The position numbers and the translations under genes are program-made. Under the pieces are notes generated by a model, which made no database searches, was not told the DNA's origin, and saw nothing but the letters and a program-made list of their open reading frames with translations. Below, piece after piece: positions 26,214 to 38,264 of a stretch of DNA of 64,000 nucleotides (the stretch's first letter is position 1; every line of letters starts with the position of its first letter). The stretch is from NCBI GenBank assembly GCA_049116335.1, contig JAGDYZ010000001.1, positions 105,744-169,743 on the forward strand, given 5' to 3'. This DNA comes from CANMIH01 sp049116335 (GTDB lineage: Bacteria; Pseudomonadota; Alphaproteobacteria; Rhodobacterales; Rhodobacteraceae).

Positions 26214-28391
26214 ATGACACGTACTCTTTCTCGCCGTGGTTTTCTGAAAAGCGCCGCTGCGGCTGGCGCCGTTTTGTATGTTGGGGCCACGGCCAAGGGC
26301 GCTATGGCCGCGTCAGGATCCGCTGATGCGATGCTCACACCCTTCGTCAAAATCGACAGCGCAGGTGGCGTGACAGCCATCGTCAAACATTTCGAAAAAG
26401 GGCAGGGGCCGGCCACGGGTCTGACCACATTGATCGCCGAAGAACTGGGCGTGACCATGGATCAGATCGACTATGAATTCGCGCCTTCCGATCCGGCCGT
26501 CTACAACAATCTGCTGTTTGGTCCGTTTCAGGGGACAGGTGGGTCAACCGCCATGGCCAACTCGTGGATGCAGTATCGCACCGCCGGTGCCAACGCACGT
26601 GAGATGCTGATCAAAGCCGCCGCTCAGGCCTGGGGTGTTGATGCCGCGTCGCTTGATATTCAGGACGGTCTCATCACGGGCGCCGGACACAGCGCGCCTT
26701 TGGGGGAGTTTGTGGCCCAAGCAGCGGCCTTTGAGCCGGTCGAGACACCCCGCCTGCGGGATCCCGCGGACTGGAAAATTATCGGCAATGAGGCGACGCG
26801 TCGCAAAGACAGCCCCGTCAAAGTAAATGGCACGGCCAAATTTGCGATGGATGTGCATCTCGACAACCAAATGGTTGTCATGATCAAACGCACACCTCAG
26901 CGCGGCGGACTGGTTTCTGGGTTTGATGACAACGCTGCAAAAGATGTCTCAGGCTTTATCATGGCCCAGGTGCTTCCAACCAAACATGGTGTCGCGGTCT
27001 ACGCCGAAAACACTTGGGCGGCGATGCAGGCGCGAGAGGCGCTTGAAGTCGAATGGGATTTCTCTGCGGCGGAAAGCCGGTCCTCGCAGGAGATCAAAGA
27101 CGAGATCATGACCGCGTTGAACGCAGACGCGGAATACAACGTTAACAAAGCTGACAATGCGGCAGTGGCGGTGACCATTGATGGAGCAGCGACGGTAGTA
27201 GAAAAAACCTTCTACTTCCCGCTTCTGGCGCATGCGCCGATGGAACCATTGAACTGCACCATCGAGCAGACAGTCGAAGGCGATATCGTGCTGCACGATG
27301 GCGCGCAGATGCCGACCGGCCCGCATATGGCCTATCAGCAGATCTTTGGCCTGCCTACCGAAAAGATCCACATCAAGACCATGCTGGCGGGGGGCTCTTT
27401 TGGCCGTCGCGCCACGCCAGATGCGGATTATCAGGTTGAGGCGGGGCTTGCCTTTGTCATGACCGACCGCAGCCGCCCGGTGAAATTGGTCTGGGACCGC
27501 GTAGATGACATTCGCAGCGGCTACTATCGCCCTGCCGTGGGTCATAAAGTGCGTGTGGGTCTGGATGCAGAGGGAAGCATCATCGGATGGGATCATCAGG
27601 TCGCGGGTCAATCGATTATGAAAGGCACGGCCTTTGAGGCCTTTGCCGTCCGGGACGGGATCGATCATTCCTCGGTCGAAGGCATCGCCGATAGCCCATA
27701 CAGCATTCCGGGTATGGCTCTGGGGCTGACTGACACCAAAAAGGCGACAAGCGTTCTTTGGTGGCGTTCGGTTGGGCACACCCATACCGGCTATGTCATG
27801 GAAGTTATGATGGATATGGCGGCCCGCGCTGTGGGCAAAGATCCGGTGGCCTTCCGACTGGCCTATCTAGGTGGGGAGCAGGACGCGGCGCGCAAAGCGG
27901 GTGTTTTGAAACTTGCGGCTGATAAAGGCAACTGGGGCAATCCCGCACCGGGTAACGTGCAGGGCATCGCGGTGCATAAGTCCTTTGGGTCCTATGTGGC
28001 GGAAGTTGTTGAAATCTCGGGCAACCTTGAGGACGGCATCCAGATCGAAAAGGTAACGGCAGCAGTAGACTGCGGCATCGCGGTGAACCCGGATGTGATT
28101 AAGGCGCAGATCGAGGGCGGTATCGGCTATGGCATTGGCCACGCGATGCGCGATCAGATCACGCTGGACGGGGGGGCGGTCGAACAGTCCAACTTCCCGG
28201 ATTACGAACCGCTGCGGATTTCGGACATCAAGGCGATCGAAACCCATATTGTTGCTTCTGCCGAAGCCCCAACAGGGATTGGTGAACCGGGAACACCTCC
28301 GTCGGCCCCAGCTTTGGCAAACGCCATTGCCCAGCTTGATCTGGTGGTTGCCGAACTGCCCATGGCAGAAAACGGTGTGTCTTTCGTCTGA
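26214..28391 (+). CDS. iorB: Molybdopterin-binding subunit of a molybdenum hydroxylase (isoquinoline 1-oxidoreductase beta type)
   Basis: A 725-residue large subunit. The N-terminus is a twin-arginine signal (SRRGFLKSAAAAGAVLYVG, from about residue 6), so the mature enzyme is periplasmic. Features of the xanthine dehydrogenase family include APMEPLNCTI, GGSFGRRATPD and the C-terminal AVNPDVIKAQIEGG ... GIGEPGTPP, where the Glu is the catalytic base of this family. It starts 4 nt after the small subunit stop. Known relatives need a cytochrome c partner for re-oxidation, but none follows here; the gene is followed by a terminator and a lytic transglycosylase. Confidence 0.93.
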   Translation: MTRTLSRRGFLKSAAAAGAVLYVGATAKGAMAASGSADAMLTPFVKIDSAGGVTAIVKHFEKGQGPATGLTTLIAEELGVTMDQIDYEFAPSDPAVYNNLLFGPFQGTGGSTAMANSWMQYRTAGANAREMLIKAAAQAWGVDAASLDIQDGLITGAGHSAPLGEFVAQAAAFEPVETPRLRDPADWKIIGNEATRRKDSPVKVNGTAKFAMDVHLDNQMVVMIKRTPQRGGLVSGFDDNAAKDVSGFIMAQVLPTKHGVAVYAENTWAAMQAREALEVEWDFSAAESRSSQEIKDEIMTALNADAEYNVNKADNAAVAVTIDGAATVVEKTFYFPLLAHAPMEPLNCTIEQTVEGDIVLHDGAQMPTGPHMAYQQIFGLPTEKIHIKTMLAGGSFGRRATPDADYQVEAGLAFVMTDRSRPVKLVWDRVDDIRSGYYRPAVGHKVRVGLDAEGSIIGWDHQVAGQSIMKGTAFEAFAVRDGIDHSSVEGIADSPYSIPGMALGLTDTKKATSVLWWRSVGHTHTGYVMEVMMDMAARAVGKDPVAFRLAYLGGEQDAARKAGVLKLAADKGNWGNPAPGNVQGIAVHKSFGSYVAEVVEISGNLEDGIQIEKVTAAVDCGIAVNPDVIKAQIEGGIGYGIGHAMRDQITLDGGAVEQSNFPDYEPLRISDIKAIETHIVASAEAPTGIGEPGTPPSAPALANAIAQLDLVVAELPMAENGVSFV

Positions 28392-28448
28392 AACACATGA
28401 CGCGCCGGAGACACCGGTGCCTGATCTGGCCGCATCAGGCCATTCTTT

Positions 28449-28482
28449 GCCAGTCCCTCACAAGGGGGCTGGCATAATTTTG
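28449..28482 (+). terminator. Terminator after the molybdenum hydroxylase genes
   Basis: GCCAGTCCC (28449-28457) pairs with GGGGCTGGC (28465-28473) with one G-U pair and a seven-base loop; ATAATTTTG follows. A weaker stem GCCTGAT/ATCAGGC (28419-28440) precedes it. The T-rich tail makes it a plausible intrinsic terminator. Confidence 0.65.
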
Positions 28483-28528
28483 TCGACGGGGCAGAATGAG
28501 GGAAATTGCCAAACCTGAAAGCCCTTTT

Positions 28529-29764
28529 ATGTCGCGTCTCCTCTCTGTTGTGCTGTGTTTTCTTCTCCTTCCGTCGCTGACAGTGGCGCAGGACCGGGCT
28601 GCGGTTGAGCGTCAGTTTCAAACCTGGCTGAAGCAAGAGATCTGGCCGATGGCCCGGAAAAAAGGTGTCTCGCGGCGGGTGTTTGATGCGTCGGTTTCAG
28701 GAGTGACGCTGAATTGGAAACTGCCCGGTTTGGTGCCTCCCGGTAGCGCGCCCGTGCCGCGCCAGCAGACGCAGGCCGAGTTTGGGGCTCCGTCTCGCTA
28801 TTTCCGTCGTGAATCTGTTGAAGGCGCGGCGCGGGTTGGCCGTCAGATGGCCAAACGTCATGCCAGCGCCTTGGCGGCGACCGAACGCAAAACTGGCGTG
28901 CCGGGTCGCATTGTCTTGGGCATCTGGGGCCGTGAAAGCGGCTATGGCAAGGTTCCGGTGCGCAACAATACCTTCCGGGTTTTGGCGACCAAAGGGTTCA
29001 TGAGTACGCGCAATTCCTTCTTCACGGATGAATTGGTGGCCGCGTTGCAGATCGTGCAAGCCGGGCATATTCGCGGCAAAGATATGAAAAGCAGCTGGGC
29101 GGGCGCATTGGGACAGCCGCAGTTTATGCCCAGCAGTTTTTTGAACTATGCGGCGGACGGCAATGGCGACGGCAAGGCGGATATCTGGAATTCAGAAGCC
29201 GACACGATTGCGTCGATCGCCAACTACCTGAAGAAACATGGGTGGCAAGCGGGTCGCGACTGGGGCTTTGAGGTGAAAGTCCCGGCGTCGGTGTCCTGTG
29301 CGATGGAAGGCCCGGATCAGGGGCGCAAAATCCGTGACTGGGCCAAGCTTGGCGTTCAGCGCGTGTCAGGCAAACCCTTTCCCGATCATGAGTTGCGGCA
29401 GGAAGGTTATCTTTTGATGCCAGCGGGGCGGCATGGCCCGGCCTTTGTTGTCACGCCGAATTTTTATGTTCTGAAGGACTACAACACCAGCGATCTCTAT
29501 GCGCTGTTTGTAGGCAATATCGGTGACCGTATCCAATATGGCATGGGCGATTTCTCGGCCTCTTGGGGTAAGATCGACAAGATGCTGCGCTCGGATATTG
29601 CGGCGATGCAACGCGGGCTGGAGGCCATGGGCCACGATGTCGGGGGAGCAGATGGCCTGCCCGGGTATAAAACCCGCCGGTCTATTGGGCGCTGGCAAGA
29701 GGCCAATGGTCGGTCGGCCACCTGTTTTCCACGCGCCAGCATGAAAGCCAAACTGGCGCGTTGA
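28529..29764 (+). CDS. Lytic murein transglycosylase with peptidoglycan-binding tail
   Basis: A 411-residue secreted protein. A Sec signal peptide is seen (MSRLLSVVLCFLLLPSLTVA, then Gln); an ATG 11 codons upstream (28496) is a possible alternative start. The SLT_2 (MltB-like) domain spans about residues 25-320 with catalytic Glu136 in GIWGRESGYG; the C-terminus has a small peptidoglycan-binding domain (about residues 345-400, DIAAMQRGLEAMGHDVGGADGLPG). It cleaves the glycan strand of peptidoglycan with 1,6-anhydro product formation. It stands alone between a terminator and a convergent gene. Confidence 0.93.
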   Translation: MSRLLSVVLCFLLLPSLTVAQDRAAVERQFQTWLKQEIWPMARKKGVSRRVFDASVSGVTLNWKLPGLVPPGSAPVPRQQTQAEFGAPSRYFRRESVEGAARVGRQMAKRHASALAATERKTGVPGRIVLGIWGRESGYGKVPVRNNTFRVLATKGFMSTRNSFFTDELVAALQIVQAGHIRGKDMKSSWAGALGQPQFMPSSFLNYAADGNGDGKADIWNSEADTIASIANYLKKHGWQAGRDWGFEVKVPASVSCAMEGPDQGRKIRDWAKLGVQRVSGKPFPDHELRQEGYLLMPAGRHGPAFVVTPNFYVLKDYNTSDLYALFVGNIGDRIQYGMGDFSASWGKIDKMLRSDIAAMQRGLEAMGHDVGGADGLPGYKTRRSIGRWQEANGRSATCFPRASMKAKLAR

Positions 29765-29786
29765 GGGGGTTCTGACTGCGCAGATT

Positions 29787-30428
29787 CTAGACAGGCGGGT
29801 TTGTGAACTTGGGCGCTGGATACGGCGTGGTCAGCGCGTGCTCCATAAGCTCAAGATGATCCTGCCCATAGTAAAGATCCCCGTCCAGGACATAGCTGGG
29901 CGAGCCAAACAGGCTGCGGTCCTTGGCCTCTTGTGTATTTGCCTCAAGGACCGCCTGCACCTCGGGTGTCATGGCGCGTGTCAGCAAAGGCGCAGCATCG
30001 ATGTCAACGCTTTGGGCGGCTTTAGTCAGGTCCGCTTCGGACATCAGGTCGATGTCATCCCGCCAATGCGCCTGAAGCAGAGCAAAGGACAGAGCATTGA
30101 TGTTCATGCCCATCTGTTCCGCTGCGATCAGCATGCCACTGGACAGGTGCAGGGCGTTGTCATGATATGTGGGCCGGAAATCCACCATCGGCAGATCCCG
30201 ATACGCCGCCCAGCGTTCCAACTCGCGGCCAAAGAAGTAATCCACATGGGCCTGCGTGCGCCCGGCGAAGGATTGACCGCCGGAATGTTTGACAACAGGC
30301 GAAAGCTCAATGGGACGGTGGATCAGAGTACACCCATGGGCGCGGCAAATCTCATAGAGGCGCTTGGCCCCGAGATAGGCATAGGCGGAATGGGTGGAGT
30401 AGAAATATTCAATCACGTTTTTTGTCAT
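29787..30428 (-). CDS. DsbA-family protein, 2-hydroxychromene-2-carboxylate isomerase type
   Basis: A 213-residue thioredoxin-fold protein of the DsbA-like HCCA isomerase/kappa glutathione S-transferase family. N-terminal YFYSTHSAYAYLGAKRL corresponds to the fold entry where the catalytic Ser (STHSAY) replaces the DsbA Cys pair; the C-terminal FGSPSYVLDGDLYYGQDHLELM is the typical cis-Pro region end. It may isomerise chromene carboxylates in aromatic degradation or act as a glutathione-dependent isomerase; no other naphthalene-pathway gene is near. It converges with the transglycosylase gene 22 nt away. Confidence 0.85.
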   Translation of the reverse strand: MTKNVIEYFYSTHSAYAYLGAKRLYEICRAHGCTLIHRPIELSPVVKHSGGQSFAGRTQAHVDYFFGRELERWAAYRDLPMVDFRPTYHDNALHLSSGMLIAAEQMGMNINALSFALLQAHWRDDIDLMSEADLTKAAQSVDIDAAPLLTRAMTPEVQAVLEANTQEAKDRSLFGSPSYVLDGDLYYGQDHLELMEHALTTPYPAPKFTNPPV

Positions 30429-30499
30429 AGGCGGACCCTAACGAGAGGGACCGCCCAAGGCTAGCCCATGCAAAGCAGAGTGGTTGCACAAGATCGTGC

Positions 30500-31054
30500 T
30501 CAGGCCTTCACGGCTTCCATAAAGCGATGTTTGATAACCACGGGATCGATTGTGATCACCGGCATTTTGGCATTGCCGCTGTCACACTTGACCACCAGCA
30601 CGGTGGCTTTTTTGCTATCGATCGCGGCTTGGAGTGCTGGTCCGGTATCAACGTCCTGAACCTCAATCACGGTATCGCAGCCTGCTGCCCGCGCCATTCC
30701 CGCAAGATCGGTTTTCTTTCCGGTATAAGTAGGTTGGTCCCCGGTTGATCCATAAGATCCGTTGTCGATGATCATCAGGATATAGTTTGAGGGGGCATTG
30801 TTGCCGATGGTTGGCAGGGTTCCGAGGTTGGTGAGAACCGATCCATCCCCATCAATCGAAATCACGGTTTTGGGTTGAGCCAGCGCTAGCCCCAGGCCAA
30901 TTGAGCTACACAGCCCCATCGTGCCAAGCATGTAGAAATTGGTCGGCTGGTCATCAATGGCATGCAGCTCCTGCGATGGAATGCCAATGTTACACACCAC
31001 CAGCTGATCACGCAGAATAGGTGCAATGTCTTTGAGAATTTCAGAACGGATCAT
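30500..31054 (-). CDS. comE: Sulfopyruvate decarboxylase, beta subunit
   Basis: A 184-residue TPP-binding subunit. The TPP motif starts at GDG (residues 69-71) and ends near Asn98 (IIDNGSYG), as in the ComE type. The ATG overlaps the stop of the alpha subunit (ATGA), and MLGTMGLCSSIGLGLAL is typical. The alpha/beta pair decarboxylates 3-sulfopyruvate to sulfoacetaldehyde; in archaea this serves coenzyme M synthesis, and in roseobacters it serves sulfonate (sulfolactate, cysteate) catabolism. No sulfoacetaldehyde acetyltransferase (Xsc) gene is in the window. Phosphonopyruvate decarboxylase is a less likely alternative because that enzyme is usually one chain. Confidence 0.85.
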   Translation of the reverse strand: MIRSEILKDIAPILRDQLVVCNIGIPSQELHAIDDQPTNFYMLGTMGLCSSIGLGLALAQPKTVISIDGDGSVLTNLGTLPTIGNNAPSNYILMIIDNGSYGSTGDQPTYTGKKTDLAGMARAAGCDTVIEVQDVDTGPALQAAIDSKKATVLVVKCDSGNAKMPVITIDPVVIKHRFMEAVKA

Positions 31055-31557
31055 TGGTCGCCATAGCCTCCCCAGAAATTCGCATCGGTCAGGATCGCGA
31101 CGGGTTTGTTGCACATGAATGTGTATTTGAGGATGTTGTCGAATTCCTCGACATCCTTCTGCCAATGAAAGTGGTACGTTGGGATGTTCAGTTGCGCGAG
31201 CAGAGCCTTGGTGTGAACCGCCATTTCGACCTGACAGGCGACAGGTTCTCGCAATTCGCCTCGGTATGAAATAATCATCGGGAGTGGCATGCGATAGAAT
31301 TGGGTGAGGGTCGCAAGCGTATTGATGGTGACGCCGATTGCCGTGTTCTGCATGATGATGGCAGGCCGTTTGCCTCCCATAAAGGCCCCAGCGCAAAGAC
31401 CCATGCCTTCGTCTTCTTTGTTTGACGGCACATGCATAATGTCGTCACGGGTATCGATTTCCTCGATCACACCGGCCAGCTGTTTGCAGGGCACGGTGGT
31501 GACAAAGGAAATGTCATTAGCAACAAGATCATCTGCGATCTTCTTGTCGATGTTCAT
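31051..31557 (-). CDS. comD: Sulfopyruvate decarboxylase, alpha subunit
   Basis: A 168-residue pyrimidine-binding TPP subunit. The catalytic acid that activates TPP is in the segment PSNKEDEGMGLCAGAFMGGK (about residues 44-63), with Glu in position 48-51. VTTVPCKQLAGVIEEI matches the N-terminal ligand part of ComD proteins. The ATG at 31555-31557 begins the conserved protein; upstream extension has no homologous text. Coupled to comE by a 4-nt overlap. Together the two chains equal one full decarboxylase. Confidence 0.85.
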   Translation of the reverse strand: MNIDKKIADDLVANDISFVTTVPCKQLAGVIEEIDTRDDIMHVPSNKEDEGMGLCAGAFMGGKRPAIIMQNTAIGVTINTLATLTQFYRMPLPMIISYRGELREPVACQVEMAVHTKALLAQLNIPTYHFHWQKDVEEFDNILKYTFMCNKPVAILTDANFWGGYGDQ

Positions 31558-31710
31558 CTCGGGATGCCTTTCAGTTGAAGCCTGTCTTGCGCGTATGGCG
31601 AATTCAGGAAAGGGCACGGGGCTGTGACCGTCTCGCGCGATGTAACCGCCCGAATTTGAACCGCGCAAGCGTCCTCAGCACAGATTTGGTTTCACGAAAC
31701 TCCATCAGTC

Positions 31711-31745
31711 AAATAGCAAAAAGGGCGCCCGATCTGGGCGCCCTT
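31711..31745 (-). terminator. Intrinsic terminator of acnB
   Basis: On the minus strand AAGGGCGCCC (31745 down to 31736) pairs perfectly with GGGCGCCCTT (31730 down to 31721) over a five-base loop and runs into TTTTTGCTATTT. It lies 28 bases after the acnB stop. A textbook intrinsic terminator. Confidence 0.9.
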
Positions 31746-31773
31746 GTCTGTGTCTCGAACATAAGGTCCGGAT

Positions 31774-34563
<2,790 letters not shown>

Positions 34564-34923
34564 GATTTTCCCGGCGTATTTAGAGTTTGAAATAGCCTGA
34601 ACACCGGGTCGCAGAGGATCTGGCGGGCCGGGACAAGCTTGCTGTATGCAACGGTATACCAAGTCGAGGCGTGATGCAAGTTTTTCAACAGTGGCATGAT
34701 GCCCCACGTTCGGAATCTTGGCGAAAATTGTGCCGATTGACGCGGTTGTGATGCCTCATACCGTGACGTTGACTTTGGCGCGAGTGATTTGTTGTGTCGC
34801 GGTAAACGAGTCGCATACCAACAGCGGTGAGAAAGAGGCCGCAACGCGGCCCCCAAATTGTTCAAACGCTGATTTTCGGGTCCACCTAGCAAGAGGCGTT
34901 TCTGTGAAGATCCAGCGCTAGGC
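34564..34923. other. Intergenic region upstream of acnB
   Basis: 360 bases without a supported gene. It must hold the acnB promoter, reading leftward, but I see no unambiguous -35/-10 pair or operator. Short reading frames here have no recognisable protein. Confidence 0.6.
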
Positions 34924-35304
34924 TCAAAGAAGCTCGCGTTCCTCCAAAACCTTTCGGGCCACCCGAAAACACTCAAGCGACTGTGGGACCCCGCAATAGA
35001 TCCCGATCACGTGAATGATGGACTGAATTTCCTCTTTGGTGACACCATTGTTCAGCGCGCCCTTACAGTGAATCTCCCATTCGTGCATTTTGCCCAAAGC
35101 GCCAAGCATCGACAGGTTCATCATCGAACGGGTTTTGGCGTCAATGGTATCATCCCCCCAGCCAAACCCCCAACACCATGCGGTCATGGCTTCCTGAAAC
35201 GGGCGCGTGAAATCATCTGCAGCGGCAAGGTTTTTTTCAACATAAGCAGCACCAAGTGTGGCTTTGCGCTGTTCCAGTCCTTTTTCAAAAAGAGTGTCAT
35301 CCAT
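34924..35304 (-). CDS. Carboxymuconolactone decarboxylase-family protein
   Basis: A 126-residue small helical protein of the CMD family (MDDTLFEKGLEQRKATLGAAYVEK, then EWEIHCKGALNNGVTKEEIQSII and the C-terminal GVPQSLECFRVA). It resembles PcaC, which decarboxylates 4-carboxymuconolactone in the protocatechuate pathway, but lacks an obvious CxxC of the AhpD type: only one Cys precedes the ALNNG block. No other protocatechuate genes are near. The start at 35302-35304 has GGGAG seven bases upstream; longer reading is not supported. Function beyond the family is unclear. Confidence 0.85.
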   Translation of the reverse strand: MDDTLFEKGLEQRKATLGAAYVEKNLAAADDFTRPFQEAMTAWCWGFGWGDDTIDAKTRSMMNLSMLGALGKMHEWEIHCKGALNNGVTKEEIQSIIHVIGIYCGVPQSLECFRVARKVLEERELL

Positions 35305-35789
35305 TGGTCGTCTCCCGGCACGCAGTGGCACCTTATCTTGGTGAAGTTTTGTTGGGCCGTCGCCCGCAGCATGGTGGGTCACACCCCCAAGCGTTTGGGC
35401 GATACGCTCTGAATTTCAATCCGGTCTAGAGAGTTTGCACAAGTCGAATGTTTTGCAGCTGTGGTTTCAGGCGAAAGAACAGTAGTCGTCGGATTGTTCA
35501 GCGACGGGCGCCACCGTGGCCAGGCTGCGATGAACTGCATCCGCAATAACGAAATCCTGTGTCGTGCCGGGGCTCTCTCATTCACGCGGCTGGCGCACCG
35601 TACTGGAGCTGTCTCAAAGGTGTGGAGGTTTACATGATCGTTGTCGGGCCTGTTTTCGACAGGCATCTCGGCAATTTCAGAACTGCAGCGTTTGGCCCAC
35701 CTTTAGGTAACCCCACATAAACGGGGCATTTCACTCTTTTTTAAGGTTTTCTGCCAAGTATTAACGAGTTGGTACGAGGGGATTGGTTG
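35305..35789. other. Intergenic region between CMD protein and hybrid kinase
   Basis: 485 bases with no supported gene. A short GCCTGT/ACAGGC stem (35648-35664) and a CCCC/GGGG pair near 35731 are present but without T-runs. It contains the divergent promoters of the two flanking genes; I could not assign elements. Confidence 0.5.
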
Positions 35790-38264
35790 GTGTCGGTAAA
35801 AGATGTTCTTGTTTCGCTTCTACAAGACCAGAAAGATCCCGCCTTTCTGATAGCAATAGAGGATGGGGTATCCCTGTCATCTGGGAACGTTGTCTGGAGC
35901 AATGCTGCCTTTGCCGGGCTGTTAGATGGTTTGAGCGATGCTTGGCCCAACCAAGCACCACCGTTTTTTCTGAACGAAAATTCGGCAGGTTTTCTTCAAA
36001 ACGGCTTGGTCGAAAAAAAATCGGGGGCGTTTCAGTTGAGAAACGCTCATAGTTCAAGGGGACCCACCCTTGAGACCATGTGGTTTGACCTTGATGTGAC
36101 GTTCCTTCCCTCGGATTGCGGTGATGAAACTCATATATTTTGCCGCTTTGTCGACGTCACTGAACGCGAGACGCTTCGATCACGCCTGACAGCAGCACAG
36201 GCTGAGATCGAAACGGTGAGATCGCGTTTCGCATATACTGTGAATTCGATCCCGGAAGGCTTCGCGATGTTTGATCGCGACGATATTCTGGTGGCATTCA
36301 ACTCAAAATACGCAGAGCTTTACAAACATTCAGCTCCAGCCATCAAAGTGGGAGCAACGTTTGAATCCATCATGAGGTATGGACTTGAACATGGCCAATA
36401 TCCCGAAGCTGAAGGGCAGGAAGAGGCCTGGCTGGCAGAGCGTCTTGATCGAAAAAACAGAAAGCGCGCGCCGGTGGAACGTAAGCTGCCTGATGGTAAG
36501 TTTATCCGCGTACAGGAGGCTGAAAACGAAAACGGCGATATTGTGGGTCTGCGCACTGATGTCACGCAATACTACGAGCATCAACAAGAGTTAGAAAGTA
36601 AAGCCGAGGACCTGGCAAAGGCAAACGAAGAAGCCAAAGCTGCCAGTCGGGCGAAAGATGGCTTTTTTGCCCGGATGAGCCACGAACTTCGTACTCCGAT
36701 GAACGGTATTTTGGGCATGACGGAAGTGCTGCAACACACCGATTTAAATCCGCAGCAAAGGTCATATCTGAAAACAATCTCGGGATCGGCCACTAGCCTT
36801 CTCAGCATTATCAACGACATTTTGGATTATTCCAAAGCGACTGAGGGGAAATTTACCTTTGCCAATGAACGGTTCTCATTAAAAGATACCATTTATGAAG
36901 CCGCGGGACTGATGCAGCCGCTTGCGCATGACAAAAATCTTGACTTCTGGGTTGACTACCCTCGGACAGTTCCGACCCATTTCTTCGGCGATACCGCTCG
37001 TATCCGGCAAGTTCTTCTCAACCACCTTGGGAATGCATTGAAATTCACGGACACTGGACATTTTGGTATTCGAGTTAGATACCAAAATGTTGAAGGAAGA
37101 GACCGCATCGTATTGTCAATCGAAGATACAGGGCGCGGTATTCCCCAGGGGCAAATGAGCTCTTTGTTCTCAGCATATGAACAAACGCATCAAGATCCTG
37201 AAAGTGCGGTGGAGGGAACCGGGTTGGGCCTTGCGATTTCAAAGGCCCTGGTTGAGCAAATGGGGGGGGCGATTGACGTTGCCTCAAAAATCGGAGTGGG
37301 TTCTTGTTTTTCCGTGTCGCTCAATTTACCTGTCTGCCCTGTATCTCATCAGAAACTAAGCAATAATCCGATTTCGAACCGTAAACGTGATGTTGCACTT
37401 ATCGGTCCCCCGACTGGTTCGAATGCGGTTCTTGAAAGAACTCTTGAGGCTATGAATTGCCGCGTGTTCGCGTTTGAAAATGCGGATGAAGTCCCAAACG
37501 AGCTGGATGAATTTCATTCAGTTATCTGGGATGGCGATCTGGGCGGGCATTTAGGGAGGCGCAAAAGAAGTAATCCGGGAAACCAATCGGACCCGGGTGC
37601 GCATATCCTGATGGTTTCAACCCCTCAACGACATGCCGTCACTGGATCTGATTCTGTAGATTTTTCCACTATCTGGCTTAAACCGGTGCGAAGTGAGGAA
37701 ATTGAACGCGTACTCTTTCCCGACTTAAAGCCAAAGTTCGGCCATTGTGTTGATGACAAAATATCAGGCCACTCGGAAACCGTACGAAATAATTTGAGCA
37801 GAGGGCGGGTTCTGGTGGTCGATGACAACAAGACCAATCGGCTGGTTGCCGGAAAACTACTAGAGACAGTTGGCATCAAGGTGGATTTTGCGAGCAACGG
37901 GTTAGAGGCGCTGGACCTGTACCAAGCACTGCGTCCAATGACGGTTTTTATGGACGTAACCATGCCTGTTATGGACGGGATTGATGCAACGCTACACATT
38001 CGAAAACTTGAAGTGGAGCTCGGGATCGCACCCTGTAAAATCTTTGCTCTGACGGCAAATACGCACAAGACACAAGTTGAATTATGTATGCGATCCGGGG
38101 TTGATGGCATTATTGGAAAACCTGTTAAGCGGAGCGATTTGATTGACGCGATCAACTCCCCCAACACCGCAAGAGGAACAGATGTAGACCGTAAAACGGT
38201 TCATAAGCTCAGAGCTCCAGAACACCAAGAAATGAGTGGTTCACCATTTCAGAGAGGTTGTTGA
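35790..38264 (+). CDS. PAS-domain hybrid sensor histidine kinase with C-terminal receiver
   Basis: About 824 residues; no membrane segment is seen, so it is probably cytosolic. Order: an N-terminal PAS-like region (about 1-130), a PAS_7-type domain (about 145-265, FAYTVNSIPEGFAMFDRDD), a coiled coil, the HisKA dimerisation helix with phospho-acceptor His298 (MSHELRTPMN), a HATPase domain (NHLGNALKFTD, DTGRGIP, GTGLGLAI), a degenerate receiver-like linker (about 530-640), and a receiver with phospho-acceptor Asp722 (FMDVTMPVMDG) and Lys in GKPVKRSD. The start is uncertain: GTG 35790 after GAGGGG is my choice, TTG 35787 or 35769 are alternatives. No DNA-binding response regulator is adjacent, so its target is unknown. 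Codon use appears more AT-rich than in neighbours. Confidence 0.88.
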   Translation: MSVKDVLVSLLQDQKDPAFLIAIEDGVSLSSGNVVWSNAAFAGLLDGLSDAWPNQAPPFFLNENSAGFLQNGLVEKKSGAFQLRNAHSSRGPTLETMWFDLDVTFLPSDCGDETHIFCRFVDVTERETLRSRLTAAQAEIETVRSRFAYTVNSIPEGFAMFDRDDILVAFNSKYAELYKHSAPAIKVGATFESIMRYGLEHGQYPEAEGQEEAWLAERLDRKNRKRAPVERKLPDGKFIRVQEAENENGDIVGLRTDVTQYYEHQQELESKAEDLAKANEEAKAASRAKDGFFARMSHELRTPMNGILGMTEVLQHTDLNPQQRSYLKTISGSATSLLSIINDILDYSKATEGKFTFANERFSLKDTIYEAAGLMQPLAHDKNLDFWVDYPRTVPTHFFGDTARIRQVLLNHLGNALKFTDTGHFGIRVRYQNVEGRDRIVLSIEDTGRGIPQGQMSSLFSAYEQTHQDPESAVEGTGLGLAISKALVEQMGGAIDVASKIGVGSCFSVSLNLPVCPVSHQKLSNNPISNRKRDVALIGPPTGSNAVLERTLEAMNCRVFAFENADEVPNELDEFHSVIWDGDLGGHLGRRKRSNPGNQSDPGAHILMVSTPQRHAVTGSDSVDFSTIWLKPVRSEEIERVLFPDLKPKFGHCVDDKISGHSETVRNNLSRGRVLVVDDNKTNRLVAGKLLETVGIKVDFASNGLEALDLYQALRPMTVFMDVTMPVMDGIDATLHIRKLEVELGIAPCKIFALTANTHKTQVELCMRSGVDGIIGKPVKRSDLIDAINSPNTARGTDVDRKTVHKLRAPEHQEMSGSPFQRGC

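Noticed and set aside
26214..28391. Possible identification as a xanthine dehydrogenase
   Set aside because: The large subunit has a Tat signal and there is no FAD subunit gene, which fits the isoquinoline oxidoreductase type better.
35648..35664. GCCTGT/ACAGGC hairpin as a terminator
   Set aside because: Only six base pairs, no T-run and not near the end of a gene.
35379..35666. 95-codon minus-strand frame between the CMD protein and the kinase
   Set aside because: No ribosome site, no domain and low similarity to any known small protein as far as can be judged by eye.
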